NCBI GenBank assembly: GCA_905331475.1
Contig: CAJNYU010003491.1
Span: forward strand, 1-64,000
DNA from: Rotaria socialis
Lineage: Eukaryota; Rotifera; Eurotatoria; Philodinida; Philodinidae
Reading direction: 5' to 3'
Length of the DNA: 64,000 nucleotides
The translations under genes were made by a program, and so were the position numbers. The notes beneath the pieces were generated by a model, which saw nothing but the letters and a program-made list of their open reading frames with translations, did not search any database and was not told the DNA's origin. Positions 26,501 to 38,065 of this stretch are shown one piece after another. Each line of letters begins with the position of its first letter. Position 1 is the first letter of the stretch.

Positions 26501-26848
26501 GCCTATCTGGATCTACAAGGAATGCCGGTTATCATGGCTGAGAAACAAGTTATTCAAATTCTAGTTAAAGTAAGGATAAAATATAGTCAAATGAAGCAGA
26601 ATGATTTATCTTCTTACGATATGAGGTTCACAAAATCTGTAATTTATATTAATAGAAATCACAAGGTAACAGTACTTTTGACACAAATCGACCATCGAGT
26701 AAAGCGATTAAATATTCCAATCTGAAGGATGCTTGTGTAAGTTAAAAAAGTTCAATTTTCGATTCCATAATTTTTTTAAAACTTTTTACATTCATTCTAG
26801 TATTTTGTTGATAAAGTTACAAATGCAATGCATTCTATTGGACTGTAA
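8575..26848 (+). CDS. VPS13: VPS13-family bridge-like lipid transfer protein (A/C type), complete, many exons
   Basis: VPS13 proteins are long hydrophobic-groove proteins that carry lipids between membranes at contact sites. Exon 1 (8575-8674) starts [15 protein letters not shown]; the next exons (8725-8768, 8821-8863, 8917-9012, 9066-9167) give [38 protein letters not shown] and [10 protein letters not shown], the chorein N-terminus. The body to about 17.4 kb fits the repeated beta-groove segments (WEPLIEPI near 16270). From 17.5 to 20.7 kb come the adaptor-binding region ([17 protein letters not shown]) and [10 protein letters not shown]. The C-terminal part has [17 protein letters not shown] (about 21.1-21.2 kb), then [27 protein letters not shown] and [12 protein letters not shown] (25.1-25.6 kb). 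A PH-like end ([25 protein letters not shown]) closes with exons 26656-26736 and 26801-26848 and a TAA. Introns are short except the one holding the ART-TPR gene. The exon end near 21.25 kb is unresolved because TGA stands in frame at 21291. Confidence 0.93.
14948..14985. repeat. AAAT microsatellite in a VPS13 intron
   Basis: An imperfect run of AAAT units lies just after the exon ending near 14940. Confidence 0.85.
21948..23963 (-). CDS. Mono-ADP-ribosyltransferase (R-S-ExE type) fused to TPR repeats, nested in a VPS13 intron
   Basis: An intact, intronless 671-residue frame, ATG at 23963. Residues about 17-130 form a domain of unknown role starting with [15 protein letters not shown]. Residues about 215-390 fit an arginine-type ADP-ribosyltransferase fold: YRGQG with Arg279, the FLSTSTN strand with Ser306-Thr-Ser308, and TEAEILF with the ExE pair Glu357/Glu359. 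All key residues of the R-S-E triad are present, so it is probably active, moving ADP-ribose from NAD to a protein. Residues about 415-660 are kinesin-light-chain-like TPR units of 42 residues with the spacer [19 protein letters not shown] and variants, probably for partner binding. There is no signal peptide, so it is probably cytosolic. I recall this domain order from expanded rotifer families. It lies antisense inside VPS13, and the absence of introns suggests retroposition or spread by a mobile element (inference). Confidence 0.9.
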   Translation of the reverse strand: MQATQMSPATMRQKCRTIENYLVVWADANIDLNNADCQHVLTQLRGAVNQVSTCTTSTECIQLLNDNKEETTFVISSGALGQHLLPDIHPLPKLNDVSVFCSRKQFHEEWAKNWKKIKGVYTSIEPICDELQHAVKECNQDNISVSIVSVNEEDSNRKLNQLEPTFMYSQIFKEILLQMEFGDHDMKDLIKFRLEEYRGNDKEIKIINEFQHAYRPENAISWYTRECFTYKMLNGALRTLNGDIMIRMGFFLCDLHQQIEKIHKTQVDKYHGNIFQVYRGQGLTSTDFSQLEKNKNGLISFNNFLSTSTNRGISLGFAQKALKMPNMIGILFQILIDPSIQSSPFASIQEISYFKTEAEILFSMHTVFRINSIEKLDSERPLYQVDLILTSDDDKQLREPTELIREEASGFTGWTRLGKLLIKIGQFDKAEKLYNSLLEHASKDTDRAFFYHQLGRLKSEQGKYEEAAKLLEVSLAIDQTSLPEDDADMAITYGNISSVYYQQGNYSKALEFSVKDLEIKKKPLPPNHPDLAISYNTIGLVYGGMGNYTKATESYEKTLKIVEIALPPNHPNSAIAFSNIGQIYQKMGEYSKALECYEKDLEIKKKSLPADHPSFAITFANIGQVYDKKGDYLKALEFLEKALAIRQKSLPSTHPLIKVAMYNVDYRKKKL
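23964..25127. other. Rest of the large VPS13 intron upstream of the ART-TPR gene
   Basis: AT-rich, with no supported exon. Some of it should act as promoter for the minus-strand ART-TPR gene. The next VPS13 exon starts at 25128 after TCAATAG. Confidence 0.55.
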
Positions 26849-29038
26849 TTGATCATATTTATTGTGTGTTTTGCAATCTATTATCTTTTTGTATTCTTTA
26901 CAAATTTTTGATTCCTAATTATTTATTTTTTGTGCCAGAAACCGATAGAGTAATCAGAGCATTTTTGAAATAGTGAATCAACAGACGTTTACTAATCCAT
27001 GTGTAATTAATCCTTTTAAACTGCTAAATTTATGTGAGTTGACCATTTGTTCAAGTGAGGATATTTGTTTGAAAGTTGCTATACGTATGGAAGTAAGCTA
27101 TGCTTTTTCTTTCTATCATATTGTTTTTTTTTCTAAATGAAGCTTTAAAACATTGAAAAACAATTTCTAAAGAACGTAACGTTTTTATTTTAATAGTCTG
27201 TCGGCCAGATTCAATTGAGTTGTTATAGTAGTAATTAGTGCGGAAGTTGACTGGCGTATTCATTTGTGGGCGAAACTATGCTTTATAAGTTTTCCATCTT
27301 GATTGCATCGTAGAGAAATAGCGTATCTCAAGTAGAAAAGTAACGGTAAGTGCACTGAGTTACGTTCAAAGCACGTCACAACGCTTGAATATTTGACATT
27401 TGGAAATAGTTTGAAGTATTCCTATGTAGCCTAAATTGTTAAAAATATTTTCTAATAAGTTATAAATAACTTACTGCAAAATTGACTTCTAATAAAAATG
27501 CACACTATTATCTCGTTATAGTTGTACAAAAAAAAGAACAAATCATCGGTTTTAGGTATAGGTAGAACATCACATGAGTTTAGGAATAGTGTCGTAGAAT
27601 AGTAGTGAACGTAATATAAAAAACTATGCTGCTTTTACAGTCATTAGAAATCTCATCGGCGGGATCGGGTGAAGTCTATTTTGAAGAAAATCAGTGAAAT
27701 TGTTAACTCATTTAATGTCTCTACATATTCAATCTCTTGCACATCGAAAACCTTGACTATACTCTTATAATATTATTTCATTGCCTTAATAGTGCCTTAA
27801 TGAGCAAACTAAATCAAAATTACTATCGTTCTACCATATGTTCACCTGTAAGCTCAGCACAAAGCTTTTGTGTGCGTGAACGTCGCGACCGAACAACAGT
27901 GCACCGGATGCATGCTTGATTACAATCTTAGCAAGAAATATTCGAATAATTATTTTATAGAAAATGTTTCATGATTCATCGCACAAAACTCATAGAATTA
28001 TTTATCTTTACCATTCGATCACACGAAATGAGTTCACATGAGTATGCATGTAAAAAGCTTGTTAGCGCAGTTCCTTTGGGCTAAAAAGTGGAACTCACAT
28101 ATATACCTTAGGCTAACTAAAATAATTCCTAATAGTTCGTCTGAAAAATCTACCTTAATTTTCAAAACCTATAATTAGGTTATCGCCCATTTGCTTACAT
28201 CTGTAATGAGGGCGGGGCGCAAAAATCTCGCTTTTAAACTTACTCACCATGTTCTTCGAAAGTATATGCGAGTTCCACAAAATACTAAAAATAAGCCGAT
28301 TACCTGTGTAAATAAACCCAATTTTAATCGTGTCGTATATTTCTATGCAAAAACGCAAACTTCTAGCGAATACAACGTTCTCTACTATTAAAACTGTCAA
28401 ATTTCGCTATAAAAATCCAGCTTTCAAAATTATGACTCAATGTACTTTAGAAAACTGATCGTGATTAATATTTAGCATGAGTGTAATCAAAACATTCTGT
28501 CATGTGCATATTTTGTTTTTATTTCTACTTCTATTTCTTTGTGTTTCGTCGCCGAATAAGCGAAGAAAACAACCATGAAAATAAAAACTTCACGGGGCGA
28601 CCTTGAGCTGTTTTGTATAACTCAAAAATAAGTATGCTTGATGACGCGACTAGTGCTTCAACACATAATGTGTGAATTCATCAGTCTACTACAATAATTG
28701 GCATGTGAATCATTATTTTTGAAAATATTTTGTAATTATTTATTTAATCACTTTTTAAGTTAACAGTTCAACAGAAAGCATCGCATCCGTCAATGTTTTT
28801 TATTGTTCTTTTCTTAATGATTGATTTTTTTCTTCATCATTCTATGCGATCGACAAGCACGCCTGTTGTGTCAAGCAACAACAAAAATATTCTTGCATTT
28901 TTTTTTCTTTTAGTTATCGACGGTTAGAAATAAACTTCAGAAAGGAAAAAATCGATCTCACAGAAGAAAATGTTGACTTATGTGTCAATACAAGCTCAAT
29001 AGCAACCTGCATTTTGACTATGGTTGTTTTTCGTTAAC
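26849..29038. other. Gene-free interval between VPS13 and the VASt gene
   Basis: No supported exon. It contains a short copy (about 28060-28098) of a sequence also found at about 6756-6795: both have GTTAGCGCAGTTCCT followed by a similar tail. No GRAM-domain exon belonging to the downstream VASt gene was recognised here. Confidence 0.5.
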
Positions 29039-30632
29039 ATGTCGCGATCGTCGAAAAAGTGTGCGCAAGCAACAGCAAATGTAAGAATTTAGGCGTTCTC
29101 TAATATTTTTTTGATTTCTTTATTTTTTTCAAAAATTAAAGATTTAAGTTAATAGTTGTTTCAACGATTTAGAATGACCAAGTATATCATGATAACAATA
29201 TCAAAGCAGACTTGCATGATGCAAATAATCGTCCAAAGAAAAAGAAGAAAAAACGTCGTAACTCGACATTGACAGCAGAAAATACTGTTGAGCCAATGAT
29301 TATTAACAATAATAACAACCATCATGTTGATAATAGTCCTATTCAACTGCATACTCAGACATTAATACCTGAGCCTAGATTAATTTATAGAAATAAATGC
29401 CCATGTGATGCACATTACACTAAAGTATTAATTGAATACAATTATGAACTACCAGCTGATCAAATATTTGACTTAGTGTTTGGTTCAAATGAGTTCGTTC
29501 GAGTATATAGACAAGCACAAAGACTCTATGGTTAAATTAATTTAAAAAAAAGCGAACCACTATCTACATGGCATTTTATTTTTCTGTATACTATTTAGAT
29601 TTGACTGAAAGTGAATGGACGCGAAATGAACGAACAGCTAATCTTGAACGAACACTTAATTATAAAGTACCTTTTGAAACTGCACTAATGGGTAAAAGTA
29701 CGATTATGACACGTGAAAAACAAGTTAATATTTTCGTTTTGTTTGAGATCCAAGTCAAATGTTTATTTATTTGTTTTATTTAGACACGCGTGCACGATGT
29801 ACCTGGCTCGCATTTTGTAGTTGAAACTGAAGTATCTAATGAAGGTGTTAAGTTTAGTGATACATTTTGTCTTCTGATACGATTTTGTATTGTTCAAACA
29901 TCTCCGACAACAACCAATCTCCTTGTTACTGCTCGAATAAATTATGTTAAATCAGTGAATGGAATTATAAAACGTTTGTTTATCATTGATATTGTTTTTG
30001 TTAAATAATTTATTATTGAATCATATTTTAACCACTAGAATTTATTGAACGAAATTCTTATTCAGCATCACAAAATGGGCTAAAAGATTTAAGTAAGAAA
30101 ATTTATTTAATTAATTGAGCAAGTCAAAACAACACGAAGTCGTACCGGTTTATTATAGATAATCGTCTAAATGCTATAAAGAATTCGCCGATAGGTAAAT
30201 AATATTAAAAAGAAACACACCAGTAAATAAATTAGTATCTTTTTTTTATTTGTTTTCTAGACAGATGTCGTTTAAGCAATGGTGAAGTAACATTAACCGA
30301 ATCTATCATCGAAAATAATCATCATATTAGCCAAGAAGACACAAATCCTGTGCAACAATTACAATCTAATACTACAACGATTACTACTACTATAAATAGT
30401 ATCAATGATAATACGAATAGAAATACATTGTCTTCCGAGCACGATAAAATCCTGCATATGCTTGTATTACTGTATGAAAAACAAGTTTTATTTTTAAGTT
30501 TTAGCGAAGAAAAATATAAATTTCTATTTTAGGGTTGTTCTTTTAACCATAATGCATTTATATTTATATAATAAACTTCAACGAACAGATCTTCTTCTTG
30601 ATACATTAATTCATTTATTGAAAAAACAGTGA
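29039..30632 (+). CDS. VASt-domain (GRAMD1/Aster-like) membrane protein lacking a visible GRAM domain
   Basis: Aster/GRAMD1 proteins are ER-anchored and move sterol at contacts with the plasma membrane; the VASt domain binds the sterol. Exons read from splice sites: 29039-29080, 29173-29530, 29599-29723, 29784-29973, 30039-30092, then small exons to a TGA at 30630-30632, about 370 residues. After a Lys/Arg-rich stretch (RPKKKKKKRR), the VASt domain starts at NKCPCDAHYTKVLIEYNYEL and continues with DQIFDLVFGSNEFVR, DLTESEW, LNYKVPFETALMGKS, VHDVPGSHFVVETEV and IIKQFIERNSY. A hydrophobic segment (ILHMLVLLVVLLTIMHLYLY), split by an intron after 30470, is a C-terminal membrane anchor. Family members normally carry a GRAM domain upstream; none is seen here, so the start may be a derived short form or an upstream exon was missed. 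Same strand as VPS13, 2.2 kb downstream. Confidence 0.8.
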
Positions 30633-33600
30633 ATTAATCAATTGGTGATTTTAAAAAATTATTTTCCTATGTTTCTTTTTTGTTTTGTTGTTGTATTTAT
30701 TTATTTAAGTAAAATGACGAAGAAATTATTTACTATGTATGATCAAAAGTTAACAAGAATCATCAGCCATTTGCACTCTCTTCAAGGTTTTGTTGTTCTG
30801 TTTGCGAAAAATTTCATGCCGCAATGTTTTTTGTTTTTGAAAAAGGCACACTTCAACAATTTCATTTCTCAAGTGAATAATAGCTGGTTGATTCTACGGA
30901 CTTCTCTTTTCTTCCAATGCAATTTTATTAGAGAATAATAACAATTCTACCAGCGAACAAATCGTATTAATATATTGCAATCAAAGAAAAATCTTTCTTT
31001 AATAATAGAATCGACCGTTGCAAGACGTCATTTACTTTTGTGACATAACTCGAAATTGCTATTTTAAATAATCGTCTACTTTTTTTCTATCGAGATAATA
31101 GAAAGAAGTTTCAAAAGGATATAAAACGACGATTCGATCGAGTTTTGTTACCGCCTTGTAAAGTTTTAATTCAATTGAAGGTCTCCTTGGCATCGAAGTC
31201 TCTACTGTTACGTATCTGCAACAGAGAATTAGAACGATTTGTCATACAAGCATAATCAGGAACTTCTAAATCTGGTTGCAATTATTCTTGATACAAGATA
31301 TATTGACTTACAAATGGAACAAAGACAAGTGCGATTCATAGTAGTAGATTCCTGCTGTTCGTGCTTTGCTAGTTGAAAAAGTTGCACCTTGAACTTAGTT
31401 TTTTCATTCTCTATTTTCTATAAAGGATGACAATATTTTTGATTACCAAATATTTTCGACCTTCGTTTTCCATTATCTCGCCCTACAATGAGTGTGCACG
31501 TGAAAAATATTTTTCGTTCGAACCCACACCTACAAATCTATATCCAAAATTTCAACTACTCTAATGCTCGTTACCACGCTCAATGGCTGTTGCCGGATTA
31601 AGCAAATCGAGTACACACAACAAAATTCAACCGGTTGTTTTAGGTTAATATATGTTTAAGAATGAAAGTAAATCTGCGTCTTTATTTAAAAGATGCGCAC
31701 ATGCTAATCAGTCTGATCCTGAATTAATTAACTTCTTCGTAGACGAATGTTTCCGGGATCTTACATTAATTTATTTTTGATCTTTAGACATAATCCTGAA
31801 TGTGATTGAAGCAGTTGATTTTTCGTATAGAAAAATTCTATAGGACAAACTAAGAAAATTCTGCAATGGAACAACACGAAAAAGGTGTAATGATTCTGCA
31901 CTTCACTAATCTGTAGAAAATCTTTTTTTTTTGTTAACGAAATGTGAATTTCATCTGTGAAAATTGATAAAACAAAATGATAATAGTTATTGAACAGAAA
32001 TACATAAGAGGCATATGGAGATAGTTTATGAAATTCGAGAACAATTGTCGATCGCCAAGAAATGATTTAGTACCGAACAGTATAGACTCAATACGGGAAA
32101 AATTCTCAATAGTTCATTTAAAATTTTTAATAGATCGCATGCTAACATTATTTTTCTAAAAACTACTCAATTCGACGTAGCTTTTTTTCGCTCATTCTAA
32201 ATATGTAAATCATTTTGTTATCAGAACAACCTATGGCGACAAAAAGCACCCATAAATAATAGAAGTTCTTGCATACTTACATCAATTTTCGACAACGTCG
32301 AAAAAATTCCATTTCGCTCGACAATGATACATAACCCGAGAAAAGTAATTAGCAGATTTTCAAGCTAAGTATTCAGAGACTTTCAACATTGCAAAAATTT
32401 TACTTCTAGGTCTCTAAACAGCTGATTAAATAGACATACCAGAATGTATTCGACAAAAGGCTGCAAAATATTGATATTCTACAGAGGTTTTTCAACTGGA
32501 GTTATGTGATATTCACTCTAAGAATATTTTAATGGTCAAATTTTTGTGCTGATCACGAATCTGAAATCAAATGTTGGATCTGGACAATCATATAAAATAT
32601 ACTCCGTTGATCTTGGCTCCGATTAAATATCTCATGTCAACATTTGTGGCGAAGACGAATTATTTTCGCTTAACTTTTATCTGAGTAGGTAGTGCCATAG
32701 AAGATGCAGAATTTCAAGGACTGTCAGAAAGTATACAAACTATTTTGGGATGGCCAGATCTGACGTGGCTATAAGCAAACTACTAAGAACTTCTCATTTT
32801 AGTCAATCATCATTTCCTTAAGTATTTTGACTTTGTTAATTGATTAATATGATTGTGTAAACATATGAATTGCTCGATTTTGTAGAGAAAACGCTTTTCT
32901 ATCTTTTGAGACGTTTTCAAAGTCAAACAGATGAGCAGAAGCAGAGTAAAATTTAAAATACTACGGACGCCCTAAAAACTTCACCTTTTTACCAAATGTA
33001 AATTATGTATCACTTCCAAACGCTGCCATTTTTTACAGGCACATCAGAAAGACCTGATATTTTGGATTCACGCATGGTTTGGCTAGACCATTGATTTAAG
33101 ATAGGTAAATCGAAAATCAAAATTTTACCAGCGGCTGACTTCTAACTTAATGACTAAGTTGTTCCGCGAACTCTCTCTTAATTAGTTATTCATTTGACTC
33201 GATACAAAAGCAAATGAAGTAACATGATTAAGTCAAGGTGTACTATTCTATTACAGATATAGTTTTAGTTTATTCAAATTATTAGAATATGCTTTTGCTT
33301 TTCTTTTCTTTTCTGAAAATCATGCTCAAGTAGAATACTTTATGAGTATTTTGTTCATTTCAAAGGCAATGATAATTTGTTCTGAACATTTTCCACTTGA
33401 TGTATCTCTAATTTCCTTATTAACTTCCTCCATGGATTATTCAAAATGAAACAATAGAGCAAAAACGTTACACTACGATTCCCCGATTTGTGCACAAGTC
33501 CAGCATTGATACATTACAATGGATGGAGCAAATTTTTTGCATTAATATTGTTTTTGATGTAACTCTTTGATGCAATGCCATGGAGACTTGATGTATTTTT

Positions 33601-36600
33601 GGTTAAAAAGAGCCAGGTGTCTACTGCAAAATGTATAAAAGAATTTTATTGGAAATCTGTTGCGAAGGCTACACAAATCTTAGAACAGAAAGCACTGAAA
33701 AATAATTCAGCAACTTTGATCGCAATCTTTTTTCTTCAGAAATCTTTGTTTGAGCTTTTCATTGCTCACTTTCGACGCGTTCGAGCACCATATTCATACA
33801 GTTGCTCACTACAACGAAGGGTTTGATTTAGTATTAAAATACTTGGTATAGCATACAAGAGAATGAACAGAAGACAATTTGATTAAAAAAAATGAATTTG
33901 TTCAAATTTGACTTTCCAACGCGAAAATAAATTTTTGTCTGACTATCTGACAGAAAAATCATGTCGTATTCGAAATAATATTGTTCTGTAGAGGATTCAA
34001 TAAGCTTTCTTTTTCATATAAAACATGCAGCCTCTAAGAATCTCTCTCGCAGAGTAGAGCTTATCTTTTCGACTACTATCGACAGTGATGAAAATTCCCT
34101 GACCTAGCTGATATTTTAAAAGTGTTCGTTTCGACCGGTATAAAACATGTAGAAAATTCCTTTTTCCTTTTTTTACAGCAATAGTGGCTTTGTTCTTACA
34201 TAATAACACGTGGATTAAACGAATAAAAAGATCACTTGTCTAATTATAGGAAATATTTTCTAAAATCAAAAAACGTTGAGAAAGAGTTTTCCATCCGTTC
34301 ATGTCTTTAAATTTTTGTGACTTTCGAGAAACATTTCTAATCAAATTCTTTTACATATTTTTGCACTCGACACTATGCTCCTACTAATCCAAAAGCAAAC
34401 ATCAAGTCTCTACGACATTGCATCACCAAGTTATATCAAAAACAAGATTCATGCAAAACTTTTGCCCCGTCCACTACTTCTTAGAGCTGTTTCTATGTGT
34501 TGCACACTATACCTCTAATAATATCATGTTCTTTAGATGAACTATTAATGTAACATGCTATTTCATTTGACTTTTCCTACGAAAGTGATTGGATTTTTTT
34601 CTTTTCTTCGCTTCGCATGTAAACAGGCGAAGAAAATATCATGTTATTGGTTTGTTATTTTTCTGGTCTATTAGGTTCATTCATCTTGTTGGTTTTTAAG
34701 AGATAATTGTCTACGAACAAAGTTATCTATCAGTATAACAACGACAAAACCAAGGAACATCACATTCTTGAAACATTTCAGCAGAAATCGTTAAAAAGGT
34801 AAAACTATTGAACGGATGAGTTGCATCAGAGAATTTATGTTCGCAGTCAGATTTCTTGAATGACAAATGACTATGCGAGTAATTATCACGCCTCCTATCT
34901 ACGTCTAGTTCAAATTTGATTTTGGTTTGATTGAAGATTGATCGTCTATTAGTGGTCAATATCCCTGAGTTTTAGGAGCATCGAATAATATTTTGCGTAG
35001 AAATATTTTCTTCGGTATTCATCACAATATTCTATCGCAAGTATGATAGCAGCCAAATGACTGAGGCACGATAATAGCATCAGTCTTTTCTTGAAAAAAC
35101 ACAACAAATCTTCACTATTTAAAATATTAGTATTGCTCTGTTTTCCTAACATGAAGTGTTTTGATACCATTAAATTTTTAAAAACCTAATTTATTTTGAC
35201 AAGCTGTCAGTATTTTAGTAATGAATAGGTTTACAATATTTTTACTACTTCCCTCGAGAAAATGCTTTCTCTCGCCCACATATCAGATTATGTTCTTTAA
35301 GCAATCTAGATTTCAATTAGCATGCATTATTAAGTGCAATTTGATTGAATTTAAGTATATATATAGTTAATGGAATTATACAGAAAACAAAGTCGTTGAA
35401 GTATCCATTCTAAAAAAAACAAAGATTTTTTTTGACACGAACTCCTCGACTAGTATGCAGCCTTATTAGATTTACTACAATTGCGCATAACATCTAGCTG
35501 TGACTTTCTTTTGTTTTTTTCCCCATGATTCTAAACGAGAAGAAGATAGATATATTTTGAAAAATTTCATAGTTATAACTGACATTTCATGAGCTTATTT
35601 TGTTGAATGAATAATGCGCCGAAGATCGACCGTTTACTATTTAGGCTACCTTGACAACTAGTTTGTTTACGTATGATTTTCATACCGTGACACGTTTACA
35701 ATGAACGATTATTTCTTAGTTTTGATTTCCTTTGCTTTGTTTGTAAATTATAGGCTAGGATCATTGTACCCAATGGTGTCGATTGTGTTGTTTATTATAT
35801 CTTTTTCTTTTGTTTTCTATTGTATTAATATGCCGTTTGTCGTCTATTGGAAATAGAATCTATATTCGATAAAGATGTAGAATATTTTTCTGTGATAATG
35901 CCTTCGCAATCAACTGAAACTTATGGATCTGATTATATATGTTGATATTCAGTTAGGTAGTAAAATTTATCTTGTAAAGGAATTCAAGAAAAGAATGTTT
36001 AATTTTGATGAGTAGCGGTTACATGTGTTGCTTATTGAAATAAATAAAAAGAAAACAAGAAACGGTTGTCAACTATATAAAAAGAACGCATTCGCCATCA
36101 GTAGCAGCATACAGAGAATGATATGCCTTACAACAACAACAAAAAAAGAAAGAAGAAAAGAAAGCGCCATGAATAATAGATCGAACAAACCTATTGTCGT
36201 TTTAGTCTAATATTTATCTCCTTCCTACATCGAATGAAATTGAAACGACTTGCACTATTGTTTATACTTCATGTGAGCAATTCTCATTCTATCTTATGTA
36301 TTATTAGCAATTCTCAGTTAATATATTTTTCTTTTGCTATAAGAACTCGAACTAAATTTTCCTATCAAATGAATTTCTTCAGTATTGTGGACGTAATAAC
36401 AATAGGTATGTAGTTTCTGGTAATTTATAGAGCAAAAATCTAGATCATAACATTATCACTTTGTTCACCTAATAGCCTGAAATTTTATGTGCCTTTTTTT
36501 GTTGACACGTACTTTTAAAGTATTTCGAGTTCTTCTACATAACACCTATTTGTATAAAATATTCATAATAGTTATGAATATAATGGCACAATGACATTGC

Positions 36601-37891
36601 TTGTTTCTCTTGATTATCGTACTCAGAGGTACTCTTTCTTTGAATCTCTTTTTCTCTTACAACCGACGCAACTAAACCAAGAACGTGTCAGACGTGCTGA
36701 AAATATCTTACGATTCGTTACTTTTATATTCAGTAAAAACCAAAGGCTACAATATTAACGAATTATTACAATTAGGTTCTACTAAGTTTGAGCTCAATTA
36801 TTGTTACAACACACTGATATACTATTTCGAATTACCGATATTTATGTGCCTGATGATCGATTTCTTATAGATATCTTACTCGCATCCTATTTATATATTG
36901 TCAATCGGAAAACGATACTAAATTATTACTCTAATCTTGTAGTATTATATTTTATCGTTGATAAGCTTTTATTCAAATGTACCCAATAGGCTTCCTAGAA
37001 GTCATATGTTGTCACGCAATAGCTTACTTCTATTGAAATGAATAGAAAAAAACTTGTTCGATAATAATCGCAATCATAGGCACCCGTCGATTTCTATGCT
37101 AATCATTTTGAAAATTATATTTCATGATTCATCTAATTCTTTTATTAGTTTTCTTTTTGATGCGCAACAATACAAAGTGTGCTTTGCATCTGTCACCCAT
37201 AGACATAAAGTAGTTATCGATCAAGGAAAGGCACTGGCTTCGATCATCATTTCTATTTTAAATGGCTGTAACTGATGGCAGTAAATATTTCTCCATTTCA
37301 AGCACACGTAGCGCCACCGGATAAGTGTTTTACAGAATGGTCATTCGAAGAATAAATCGGATTTCTAATACTCCATTTGGGTGTCTCGAAAACTACATTG
37401 GTTAGTATAATTAGTGAGAAGATCTAAATCTAGCAGCTTAGTTTCGTGATAGCCTAACGACTATCAAACGAATGTGGTAGACGATCCGATAGATATTGAA
37501 CAGGTAAGTAAGAAAGACGACCAGAAAAGCAAAGAATGTGCACGGCTAATGACTCGTAGCAACAGAGACGTATAATAGCGTAAACTTAAGTGTTTAATCA
37601 TATAGATAATGAGAAGAGAAGTTTTTGATCTGACATCTGAAGAACATCTCGCAGATGAGATCAATCCTGAAAAACAAACTAATTCATAGTATCAAGAATT
37701 GCTACACACTTTTAATATAATAAAAAGCAAAGAAAATGTTACGTGCACCAGTCTGGAAAAAACTGCAATATTTGTGTTTGTTTGTAATGGGTGCAAGAGC
37801 GATAAAGTATTTGAATTTTTTTTTCACGAAAACAAAATTTTTCAATTGAAATTATCTTTTTTTTATGAATTTCAGATATTATTCGGACGGG
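30633..37891. other. Long gene-free region
   Basis: About 7.3 kb of AT-rich sequence on both strands with only short, featureless open frames (the longest under 100 codons). No transposase, reverse transcriptase, tRNA or recognisable exon was seen. A GTTCGAACCC string near 31519 is not in a tRNA-like context. Confidence 0.5.
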
Positions 37892-38065
37892 ATGAGTGGT
37901 ATTAATATAATTCAGAACGCAACATTACAAAATGAGTTTAATAGTAGTTTCGCTTGGCTTCATATGGGGTTTTTTGCTGTCACAATGTTTAGTCTTGCCT
38001 TACTTACTATTGTGGGTAACACAATGGTGATTTACGCTTTAAGAACAAATCGTCATTTGAGAACG
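37892..38065 (+). CDS. Orphan first exon of a rhodopsin-family GPCR (TM1 only)
   Basis: The exon starts MSGINIIQNATLQNEFNSSF, a short extracellular N-terminus with two N-glycosylation sites. A first transmembrane helix follows with the family signature GN (LALLTIVGNTMVIYALRTNR), then the first intracellular loop HLRT, ending in phase 0 at a strong donor GTAAGATTATG. The GN-VIYAL-NRHLRT pattern is typical of aminergic-type receptors. A continuation should show TM2 with LAxAD and later DRY and NPxxY. None was found in the next 10 kb, before another, complete receptor begins at 47965. Either the rest lies beyond an unusually long intron or the gene is truncated. Coding status of the exon is well supported; completeness of the gene is not. 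Confidence 0.6.

Noticed and set aside
31500-31540. GTTCGAACCC resembling a tRNA T-loop or B box
   Set aside because: No acceptor stem, anticodon arm or A box in the preceding 80 bases.
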